From: Paratractidigestivibacter sp963640745 | GTDB taxonomy: Bacteria > Actinomycetota > Coriobacteriia > Coriobacteriales > Atopobiaceae | NCBI GenBank assembly: GCA_963640745.1 | Contig: CAVIBB010000145.1 | Coordinates: forward strand, 1-5,075 | Direction: 5' to 3' | DNA length: 5,075 nucleotides | Shown: in pieces, positions 1-4,836 of the stretch | Numbering within the stretch: the first letter of the stretch is position 1 | Layout of the letters: the number at the start of each line of letters is the position of its first letter | Notes under the pieces: model-generated | What the model was told of the DNA's origin: nothing | Databases searched by the model: none | Seen by the model: only the letters and a program-made list of their open reading frames with translations | Program-made: the position numbers and the translations under genes

Positions 1-25
1 ATGAAGCCCTCACCCACACCGGTGA
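1..25. repeat. Terminal direct repeat, left copy
   Basis: Identical to 5051-5075 at 24 of 25 bases and in the same orientation. The one difference (A12 against G5062) changes a glycine codon from GGC to GGT on the minus strand and leaves the protein unchanged. Both copies lie in the same frame of an oxidoreductase gene. Confidence 0.9.
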
Positions 26-1781
26 GGCATGCCGACTCGTGTACCTGGGCGCCCGTGGCCGCAAGCGTGGCCAGCTGCTCGCCGCGCGTCACGTAGCTCG
101 CGTCCAGAAGCACCTCTTCGCGCATCTCGACGAGGTGGCAGGCGCAACCGGCGTCGGTCAGGACGCTCACGGTCTCGCAGCCCACCAGGCCACCGCCGAT
201 AACGGCAACGGTGCCCGCCACCTGCGCAGACCCGCTCAGCACGTCGTCCGCCACGTGGGCGAAGCCGTGGGCCAGCGCCTCCCCCATGCCGGGAACGCGC
301 GGCACGATGGGCGTCGCGCCCACGGCCACGATGGCCGCGTCCGGCGCAAGCGCGGCCACGGACTCGCACGTGGCCTCGACGCCCGTGCGGACGTCCACCG
401 ACGAGCACGAGAGCTCAAAACGCAGGTAGTCGCGGTAGGCCAGGTACTGCTTTTTGTAAGAAGGCGCCGCCACGATGCCAAGCTTGCCGCCGACCTTGCG
501 CTCGCGCTCGAGCAGCACGACCTCGTGCCCGCGGCGCGCCGCGGTGAGCGCCGCCTCGACGCCGCCGGGGCCGCCGCCCGCGACGACCACGCGCTTCTTC
601 TCGCACGCCGGCGAGACGCCACCCTCGAACTCGTGGCCAAGCTCGGCGTTGACGGCGCACTTGGCACCCTTGCCCTCCCACAACGTATGCAGACAGTAGT
701 TGCAGCGAAGGCACTGACGGCGCGGCAGCTCACGGCCATAGCGCTCCACCAGGTCGGGGTTGGCAATCCACATGCGCCCGAGGCTAAAGAAGTCGGCCTC
801 ACCCGCCTCGAGCATGGCCTGCATGCGCGTCGGGTCGTCCAGGCGGTTCTCAAAGATGCAGGGCTTCTCGACCGCAGCCTTAAAGCGCGCGAAGTTCTCC
901 ACGTAGGGCGTGTTGTCGTGGTAGCAAGAAGGCACGATGTCGGCCTGGTCGTAATAGTTGCCGATGCGCAGCTGGTAGGCGTCCACGAGGCCGCGGCGCT
1001 CGAGCTCGCGGGCCACCTCGATCTGCGCGTCGACCGTGATGCCCGCGCACGGCGCCACGCCCTCGGGCAGCAGGTCGTCCATGTTCACGCCGAGGATCAC
1101 GGGGTAATCGCGGCCCACCTCGGCGCGCACGGCCTCGAGGGTCTCGACGAGGAATCGCATGCGCTTGGCGGCCGAGCCGCCGTACTCGTCGGTTCGCTGG
1201 TTCCATGCCGGCGAGAGGAACTGGTTAATGAGGTAGCCGCCCTGACCCATGACGAGCAGGCAGTCGAAGCCGGCGCGCTTCAAGCGCCCCGCCGCCGCGG
1301 CGTAGGTGCGGATCATGTGCGAGATCTCGGCCTTGGTCATCTCGCGGGCGCGCAGGCTCGGGTCGTACTGGGTCTGGCACTCCGAGGGCGCGATGGCGTC
1401 GATGCCGGGCTGCGGGGTGTCGTAGTAGCGGCCCGATCCCATGGTCAGCTCGCAGCCGATCTTTGCCCCGTAGACGTGGACCATGTCGGCCGCCTCGGCG
1501 AACTCCTTGATGCGCTCGTCTCGGTCGATGAGCGGGAACTGCATGTCGTAGGGATAGGGCATGACCTCGCGCTCGGCCTGCACCGCGCAGGTAAAGATAA
1601 GGCCGCAGCCGCCCTTGGCGCGCGCCTCGAAGACCTTCGCGTGGCGGTACGTGAGCGTCGAGTCGAACGAGTTGCCGGTAAAGTACTTGAAGTCCATCGG
1701 CGCCATGCAGATGCGGTTCTTGAGGCGCATCGTGCCGATGCTCGCGGGCTTGAGCAGGTCGCCGTACGTGTTCCAGGTCAT
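1..1781 (-). CDS. NADH:flavin oxidoreductase, old-yellow-enzyme / 2,4-dienoyl-CoA reductase-enoate reductase type (N-terminal 593 codons, cut by the left window edge)
   Basis: A cytoplasmic iron-sulfur flavoenzyme of the family that includes 2,4-dienoyl-CoA reductase, clostridial enoate reductase, bile-acid BaiCD/BaiH and trimethylamine dehydrogenase. Seen in the translation: an FMN-binding TIM barrel (about residues 5-340) opening with LLKPASIGTMRLKNRI and containing MGQGGYLINQFL, with Tyr183 at the position of the catalytic Tyr of FadH; a 4Fe-4S cysteine set at 357, 360, 363 and 375; an FAD-binding GGGPGG at 402-407; and an NAD(P)-binding GGGLVG at 529-534. Two ATGs are possible, at 1787 and 1781. 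The GGAGG at 1790-1794 lies 8 nt from 1781 but only 2 nt from 1787, so 1781 is preferred. The reading frame is still open at base 1, and its last residues (TGVGEGF) recur at the right edge, where the same frame continues to a stop. Substrate is unknown; steroid, enoate and phenolic substrates all occur in this family. The catalytic His of FadH appears to be replaced (Asn275-Tyr276-Tyr277 region). Confidence 0.93.
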   Translation of the reverse strand, partial: MTWNTYGDLLKPASIGTMRLKNRICMAPMDFKYFTGNSFDSTLTYRHAKVFEARAKGGCGLIFTCAVQAEREVMPYPYDMQFPLIDRDERIKEFAEAADMVHVYGAKIGCELTMGSGRYYDTPQPGIDAIAPSECQTQYDPSLRAREMTKAEISHMIRTYAAAAGRLKRAGFDCLLVMGQGGYLINQFLSPAWNQRTDEYGGSAAKRMRFLVETLEAVRAEVGRDYPVILGVNMDDLLPEGVAPCAGITVDAQIEVARELERRGLVDAYQLRIGNYYDQADIVPSCYHDNTPYVENFARFKAAVEKPCIFENRLDDPTRMQAMLEAGEADFFSLGRMWIANPDLVERYGRELPRRQCLRCNYCLHTLWEGKGAKCAVNAELGHEFEGGVSPACEKKRVVVAGGGPGGVEAALTAARRGHEVVLLERERKVGGKLGIVAAPSYKKQYLAYRDYLRFELSCSSVDVRTGVEATCESVAALAPDAAIVAVGATPIVPRVPGMGEALAHGFAHVADDVLSGSAQVAGTVAVIGGGLVGCETVSVLTDAGCACHLVEMREEVLLDASYVTRGEQLATLAATGAQVHESACLTGVGEGF

Positions 1782-1789
1782 GCGCATCC

Positions 1790-1794
1790 CCTCC
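1790..1794 (-). promoter_or_regulatory. Ribosome binding site of the oxidoreductase, decides the start
   Basis: GGAGG on the minus strand, inside CGGAGGGG. It is 8 nt upstream of the ATG at 1781 and only 2 nt upstream of the in-frame ATG at 1787, which favours 1781 and a protein beginning MTWNTYGDLL. Confidence 0.75.
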
Positions 1795-1894
1795 GAAGGT
1801 TGACGGCGCCGCCGTTCGGGCCCCTGCCCGCCGGCGCCGCGGCTCTTACGCGGATAGATTCGCGCACTCGGCGGATTCGTTCTGTAGCCTGGGT

Positions 1895-1908
1895 TACACA
1901 AGGGTGTA
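1895..1908. promoter_or_regulatory. Candidate CRP/FNR-type operator, TACAC-N4-GTGTA
   Basis: TACAC at 1895-1899 and GTGTA at 1904-1908 are perfect inverted 5-base arms around the 4-base spacer AAGG. This is the 5-4-5 geometry of FNR-family sites (TTGAT-N4-ATCAA for FNR, TTAAT-N4-ATTAA for CprK). It sits in the divergent intergenic region directly upstream of a CRP/FNR-family gene, so that protein is the obvious candidate ligand. Binding by this regulator is inferred from architecture and position. The dyad overlaps weak -10-like sequence on the plus strand, which would suit autoregulation. Confidence 0.5.
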
Positions 1909-1981
1909 TTTTTTGATTCGCGCGACCACGCCGGAGATTGCGCGAGCCCAACTGCGGTCCTTGCCCCTGCCCCGGCCAGCG

Positions 1982-1988
1982 AGAAAGG
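1982..1988 (+). promoter_or_regulatory. Probable ribosome binding site of the CRP-family regulator
   Basis: AGAAAGG lies 6 nt upstream of the in-frame TTG at 1995. The ATG at 2013 has no purine-rich sequence at usable spacing, and the GGAG at 1933-1936 is only 1 nt from the TTG at 1938. The match is moderate, so the start is not certain. Confidence 0.4.
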
Positions 1989-1994
1989 CGCCCG

Positions 1995-2702
1995 TTGCTC
2001 GTTCCCCGCTACATGTACAAAGACGACTTCTCGCCGTTCTTGGACGAACTTCGCGAGCTGCCGCACGCGGAGCGGCGCTTCTCGCGCGGGGAGTACCTGT
2101 GGCGGCCCGGCGACCTCATCGAGCAGGTGCATTACATCGCTGAGGGCGTTGCCCGGACGTCCTTCATCAACGACGACGGTCGGGCGAAGGCGCTCTTCTA
2201 CCACGGCGCCGGCATGGTGTTCCCCGGCTGCCACGAGTCGCAGTTCGCCATCGAGCGCTCCATCGTCACCGAGGCGATGGGCCCCATGAAGACGCTCGAG
2301 TTCGACCGCGCAGAGTTTCTCGCCCTCGCCCGAAGGAACGCCGCCATCGGCTCGGCCATGTTCGAGAACTACGCGCGCTACATCAACCTGCTCATCTTCG
2401 AGTCGGCCCACCAGGAAAGAAACGAGGCCCTGGTTAAGCTCTGCAACGTGCTCGAGCTGTTGGCAAGAGACGCCGCGCGGGGACGCGCGGGCGCAGGCCC
2501 GGACGGCTCTCGCGTGAGCAGCTGTCGCATCAACTGCAGCCAAGAAGACCTCGCCGAGATCCTCGCCATGAACCGCGTGAGCGTCGCCCGCCTCATGGGC
2601 AAGCTCGCCGACGCCGGCGTCGTGGCCACGCACCGCGGCTGGGTAGAGATCCTCGACCGCGAGGCGCTTCTCTCCCGCTGCACCGGCGAGGTCGCCGTTT
2701 AG
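1995..2702 (+). CDS. CRP/FNR-family transcriptional regulator
   Basis: A DNA-binding regulator of about 235 residues, normal for the CRP/FNR superfamily. The N-terminal half is a cyclic-nucleotide-binding-like beta barrel (about residues 20-120), with RRFSRGEYLWRPGD, HYIAEGVART and the turn YHGAGMVFPG. It is followed by a long dimerisation helix and a C-terminal winged helix. The helix-turn-helix reads CSQEDLAEILAMNRVSVARL from Cys181, with recognition helix from about Arg194. The cAMP-contact signature of CRP is not seen, and with the start chosen there is no FNR-like N-terminal cysteine cluster, so the effector is unknown; a small organic ligand, as in CprK, is possible. Start: TTG 1995 has an AGAAAGG at 6 nt, while ATG 2013 (229 residues) is the alternative. 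It is divergent from the oxidoreductase and convergent with the TIGR04076-like gene, and is the likely local regulator of both itself and the minus-strand genes (inference). Confidence 0.9.
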   Translation: MLVPRYMYKDDFSPFLDELRELPHAERRFSRGEYLWRPGDLIEQVHYIAEGVARTSFINDDGRAKALFYHGAGMVFPGCHESQFAIERSIVTEAMGPMKTLEFDRAEFLALARRNAAIGSAMFENYARYINLLIFESAHQERNEALVKLCNVLELLARDAARGRAGAGPDGSRVSSCRINCSQEDLAEILAMNRVSVARLMGKLADAGVVATHRGWVEILDREALLSRCTGEVAV

Positions 2703-2746
2703 CCGGGGGGTGTGCATAGCCGGCCCTTCTCGCCGTGGCAAGAAGC

Positions 2747-2799
2747 ACGTTAAAGCGCTCCAGGTGGTGTTTGAGGTGCCACCTGGAGCGCTTCAACGT
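2747..2799. terminator. Long inverted repeat, probable transcription end of the regulator gene
   Basis: Arms 2747-2767 and 2779-2799 are 21 bases each and pair at 20 of 21 positions around an 11-base loop. The single mismatch, A2752 opposite C2794, becomes a U-G wobble in the minus-strand transcript, so that strand can pair along the whole stem. It starts 45 bases after the regulator stop. The plus-strand stem is followed by CCGTTTTCG, only a short T run, so intrinsic termination is plausible but weak; a role as RNA 3' stabiliser or protein site is possible. The inner stem AGGTGG/CCACCT carries the same core as the neighbouring repeats. Confidence 0.5.
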
Positions 2800-2831
2800 C
2801 CGTTTTCGCACCACCTCGAAGCTTTTCTTGC

Positions 2832-2849
2832 CGAGGTGGTACCACCTCG
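2832..2849. repeat. Perfect 18-bp palindrome
   Basis: CGAGGTGGTACCACCTCG equals its own reverse complement. It leads into the first 17-bp tandem unit and shares the CCACCTCG core with it. With no loop it is better suited to binding a dimeric protein than to an RNA hairpin, though a stem with a small central loop is possible. Confidence 0.8.
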
Positions 2850-2926
2850 CGCGAAGCGCCGCCTCGCGTGAAGCACCACCTCACCCGAGGTGCCACCTCG
2901 CGCCGGGCATCACCTCGCAAAGAAGC
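2842..2926. repeat. Five tandem 17-bp units, consensus near CCACCTCGCGYGAAGCA
   Basis: Units begin at 2842, 2859, 2876, 2893 and 2910, each exactly 17 bases after the last. The first eight bases read CCACCTCG, CCGCCTCG, CCACCTCA, CCACCTCG and TCACCTCG, so the left half is strongly kept. The right half (GCGCGAAGCG, GCGTGAAGCA, CCCGAGGTG, GCGCCGGGCA, CAAAGAAGC) is looser. A further copy of the core, CCACCTCGAAGC, lies 31 bases before the array at 2811. The units are noncoding and sit between two convergent stop codons. Confidence 0.75.
2886..2900. repeat. Dyad CGAGGTG-C-CACCTCG
   Basis: Seven-base perfect arms at 2886-2892 and 2894-2900 flank one central base. The dyad spans the junction of the third and fourth 17-bp units and repeats the core of the palindrome at 2832-2849. 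Confidence 0.65.
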
Positions 2927-2940
2927 GCCGCGGCCGCGCC
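2919..2940 (-). terminator. Possible minus-strand terminator after the TIGR04076-like gene
   Basis: Read on the minus strand just after the stop at 2944, a GC-only self-complementary stretch (2925-2940, containing CGCGGCCGCG) is followed by TTCTTT (2919-2924). This has the order of an intrinsic terminator, but stem and loop are not cleanly defined and the T run is interrupted. Confidence 0.3.
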
Positions 2941-2943
2941 TCC

Positions 2944-3354
2944 CTACCCCGTATACGCGTCCTCGGGGCGGTTACGGAAGTCCTGCGCCGCGAGCCATTC
3001 CCGCTCGGCCTCGGTCTCCGGCTCGTCGACGCGCTCGATGCGAAAGATTACCGGCCGCGTCCCGTCGTTGCAACACGCGATCATCATGCGCTCGTCGTTC
3101 GTCCATCCGTGCATGATTGAGCCGCCCTGCAGCGCCGTGTACACGTAGCGGCTCACGGCGTCCCACGCCTCGCCGCAGAAGCGCCCCTCCGCCAGGTGGT
3201 AGAAGTCGTCGCGCTCAGCCGTCCGCTCGAACCAGATCTCTTGCCCGGGCGTAAAGAAGGGACACGGACCGCTTGCCGGGTCGGCGAGGTAACGCTCCTG
3301 CAGATCTACCCGGACCGTGGTCTCGAGGACCGTGACCTTGCACTTGTGGCGCAC
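2944..3354 (-). CDS. TIGR04076-like small protein of unknown function
   Basis: A 136-residue protein with no signal peptide or membrane segment. The pattern KVTVLETTVRVDLQERYL, then GPCPFFTPGQEI, then GRFCGEAWDAV, then MIACCNDGTRPVIFRIERVD matches what I recall of TIGR04076, a family of small uncharacterised anaerobe proteins with conserved Cys, Trp and a CC-DG-RPV-F-I ending. Seven cysteines are present, including the C-P, FC and CC positions, so metal or cluster binding is conceivable but not shown. The GTG start at 3354 is supported by AGGAGG at 3363-3368, 8 nt away and lying inside the end of the EIIBC gene. Only 3 bases separate the EIIBC stop from this start, so the two are almost certainly co-transcribed and probably translationally coupled. 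The C-terminal tail after RVDEPETEAERE is a charged extension. Confidence 0.82.
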   Translation of the reverse strand: MRHKCKVTVLETTVRVDLQERYLADPASGPCPFFTPGQEIWFERTAERDDFYHLAEGRFCGEAWDAVSRYVYTALQGGSIMHGWTNDERMMIACCNDGTRPVIFRIERVDEPETEAEREWLAAQDFRNRPEDAYTG

Positions 3355-3357
3355 GGC

Positions 3358-4770
3358 TTAGGCCTCCTGCCCCTCGCCAGCGGCATCCTCGTCGCGGTAG
3401 CCCCAGACCCAGACCAGCACGAAGGTGACCACAAAGCCGATTGCGGCAGCGATGCACGCGTTGACGAAGTTGCCCATACCATCCGGCCCGATGAACGCAG
3501 GCATGGAAAGAAGGCCCGGCGAGATGAACGCGTAGCACTTCACGCCCGTGATGCCCGAGTAGAAACCGCCGCACGCGCCGCCGATCATGACGCAGGTGAG
3601 GACCTTCTTGAAGTTGAGCGTCACGCCGAAGAGCGCAGGCTCGGTCGTGCCCAGGATGGCCGTGATGCCGGCGGTGATGGCGGTCTCCTTGAGCTCGACC
3701 TTCTTGCTCTTGAGGCCGACGGCCAGCGCGGCCGCGCCCTGCGCGATGTTGGAGGGAAGGTTACCCGGGCAGCAGATCTGCTCGAAGCCCTGCGCCGCGA
3801 GGGACTGCATCATGAACGGAACGATTCCGTAGTGCATGCCCGTGGTCACCATGAGCGGGAAGATGGCGCCGACCAACGTCGGGACGAGCCACGGCACGTA
3901 GGTCGAGAGCGCGTCGAGTCCCGCGGAGACCAGGTTGCCAAAGAGGAAACCGATGGGGCCGAGCACGATGAAGGTCAGCGCGCCCACAAGCACCATGCAC
4001 ACAACGGGCTTGAAGAAGAAGCGCGCAAGCTTCGGGATCACGCGGTCGCAGGCTTTCTCGACCCAGTAGAGCGCACCCACCATGAGCAGCGCCGGGATGA
4101 CCGACGAGCTATAGGTCGCCAGCGTCACCGGCAGCCCGAACATCGACGAGAAATTGATGGCGAAGGCGTCGGTGATCATGGCCGTGTACGTCGGGTGCAG
4201 CATGGCACCGGCGATGGCCACGGCCAGGAAACTGTTGCAGCCGGCCTTCTTGGACGCCGTGTAGGCGAGCATCACGGGCAGGAAGTACAGCGGCGCGTCG
4301 CCGATGAGGTTGACGAACACGTAGGTGCTGTCCTCGGCGGACACGCCCAGGAGCACGGCGATGGCGAGGATCGACTTGATGAGGCCGGCGCCGATGATGG
4401 CGGGCAGGATCGGGGTAAAGACCGAGCTCACGAAGTCGAAGACGACGTCGAGGGCGCGCTTCTTCGCAGGGGCGGAGGCATCAACGCCGCCCTCAGCCAC
4501 CGCCGCCGCTCCCTGGCCCGCATCCTTGGGAAGAAGCTCCTGCAGCGCAGCGTAGACGCCCGGCACCTCGGCGCCGATGATGCACTGGTACTGGCCGCCG
4601 CCGTGCGCCACGTTGATCACGCCCACGATGGCCTTGACCTCGGCGTCATTGGCAAGAGACTCGTCGACGAGCGTAAGGCGCAGGCGCGTCGCGCAGTGCG
4701 TCGAGGCCTTGACGTTGCCGGCGCCGCCCACCTTCTCCAGAATCTGTGCGGCTACTTTCTTGTGGTCCAT
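3358..4770 (-). CDS. PTS EIIBC permease, glucose-superfamily sucrose/beta-glucoside/trehalose type
   Basis: A membrane phosphotransferase permease of 470 residues that would import and phosphorylate a sugar or glycoside. The EIIB domain (about residues 1-80) has the phospho-accepting Cys26 in ASTHCATRLRLTLVDESLA, closest by eye to sucrose ScrA-type EIIB. An Ala/Gly-rich linker (about 82-105) leads to the EIIC domain (about 105-460), a series of hydrophobic segments with TTGMHYGIVP (His313) and the family signature GTTEPALFG (374-382). There is no EIIA domain. The length matches ScrA, TreB and MurP (about 455-480), which also lack EIIA and borrow one from another system. Start ATG 4770 has AGGAGG 5 nt upstream. 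The gene lies 66 bases after the stop of the right-edge oxidoreductase and 3 bases before the TIGR04076-like gene on the same strand, so an operon is likely. Substrate cannot be decided here: no glycosidase or EIIA is adjacent. Confidence 0.93.
   Translation of the reverse strand: MDHKKVAAQILEKVGGAGNVKASTHCATRLRLTLVDESLANDAEVKAIVGVINVAHGGGQYQCIIGAEVPGVYAALQELLPKDAGQGAAAVAEGGVDASAPAKKRALDVVFDFVSSVFTPILPAIIGAGLIKSILAIAVLLGVSAEDSTYVFVNLIGDAPLYFLPVMLAYTASKKAGCNSFLAVAIAGAMLHPTYTAMITDAFAINFSSMFGLPVTLATYSSSVIPALLMVGALYWVEKACDRVIPKLARFFFKPVVCMVLVGALTFIVLGPIGFLFGNLVSAGLDALSTYVPWLVPTLVGAIFPLMVTTGMHYGIVPFMMQSLAAQGFEQICCPGNLPSNIAQGAAALAVGLKSKKVELKETAITAGITAILGTTEPALFGVTLNFKKVLTCVMIGGACGGFYSGITGVKCYAFISPGLLSMPAFIGPDGMGNFVNACIAAAIGFVVTFVLVWVWGYRDEDAAGEGQEA
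3363..3368 (-). promoter_or_regulatory. Ribosome binding site inside the EIIBC gene, for the TIGR04076-like protein
   Basis: AGGAGG on the minus strand lies in the last codons of the EIIBC gene and 8 nt from the GTG at 3354. It fixes the non-ATG start and indicates coupling of the two genes. Confidence 0.75.
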
Positions 4771-4775
4771 GCGTT

Positions 4776-4781
4776 CCTCCT
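4776..4781 (-). promoter_or_regulatory. Ribosome binding site of the EIIBC gene
   Basis: AGGAGG, preceded by an A-rich run, 5 nt upstream of the ATG at 4770. A strong site, which confirms the start. Confidence 0.8.
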
Positions 4782-4788
4782 TTTTCTT

Positions 4789-4810
4789 CGGGCCGGGGGT
4801 CTGCGGCCCG
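4789..4810 (-). other. Small GC stem-loop between oxidoreductase and EIIBC
   Basis: Arms CGGGCC (4789-4794) and GGCCCG (4805-4810) pair perfectly around a 10-base loop in the 66-base gap. On the minus strand it is followed by AAGAAAAAGGAGG, not by a T run, so it is not an intrinsic terminator. It may be an RNA processing or stabilising element between operon genes, or chance in GC-rich DNA. Confidence 0.35.
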
Positions 4811-4836
4811 GATTACCCCTTAAAAGCCCGCTCGCC

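Larger units (their letters stand above)
1782..1994. promoter_or_regulatory. Divergent intergenic promoter region between oxidoreductase and CRP-family regulator
   Basis: This 213-base stretch separates two divergently oriented genes and must hold the promoters for both. Its middle (about 1885-1918) is the only AT-richer patch in a GC-rich surrounding. It contains the dyad at 1895-1908, a T run at 1909-1914, a weak plus-strand -10-like TATTTT (1907-1912) and a weak minus-strand -10-like TACAGA (1881-1886). Neither candidate has a convincing -35 box at normal spacing, which would suit an activator-dependent or repressed promoter, but exact promoters cannot be assigned. Closer to the oxidoreductase, 7-base arms CGGCGCC (1804-1810) and GGCGCCG (1833-1839) could fold in its leader. 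Confidence 0.5.
2703..2943. other. Convergent intergenic region rich in palindromes and 17-bp repeats
   Basis: The 241 bases between the stop of the regulator (2702) and the stop of the TIGR04076-like gene (2944) hold no credible gene. Short open frames here are low-complexity products of the repeats. From left to right: a weak GCCGG/CCGGC stem (2702-2706 with 2720-2724), the long hairpin at 2747-2799, an 18-bp perfect palindrome (2832-2849), five 17-bp tandem units (2842-2926), within them a CGAGGTG-C-CACCTCG dyad (2886-2900), and a GC-rich self-complementary stretch at 2925-2940. One core, CCACCTC or its complement, runs through nearly all of these. Confidence 0.75.

Noticed and set aside
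39..1916. Plus-strand open frame of 625 codons opposite the left oxidoreductase
   Set aside because: It is antisense to a clearly recognisable enzyme, its translation is low-complexity Arg/Ala/His/Val-rich, and it matches no family. Long antisense frames are expected in GC-rich genes.
1938..1994. Upstream TTG start for the regulator adding an N-terminal CGPCPCPG cysteine cluster reminiscent of FNR
   Set aside because: The GGAG is only 1 nt from that TTG, the added segment is Pro/Arg-rich, and the spacing C-x2-C-x-C is not the FNR pattern. The TTG at 1995 has a better-placed ribosome binding site. Comparison with orthologue N-termini would settle it.
2842..2926. Possible CRISPR array
   Set aside because: The units are 17 bp directly abutting each other with no spacers, and no cas gene is present.
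2747..2940. Plasmid replication origin with iterons
   Set aside because: The 17-bp direct repeats are iteron-like in length, but there is no replication initiator gene and no AT-rich melting region beside them; the region is strongly GC-rich. It stays a remote possibility if the circle proves real.
2735..3148. Plus-strand open frames across the repeat region and into the TIGR04076-like gene
   Set aside because: Their translations are repeat-derived or antisense to the real minus-strand gene, with no ribosome binding site or recognisable domain.
4789..4810. Intrinsic terminator separating oxidoreductase and EIIBC
   Set aside because: The stem is only 6 bp and is not followed by a T run on either strand, so the genes can still be one transcript.
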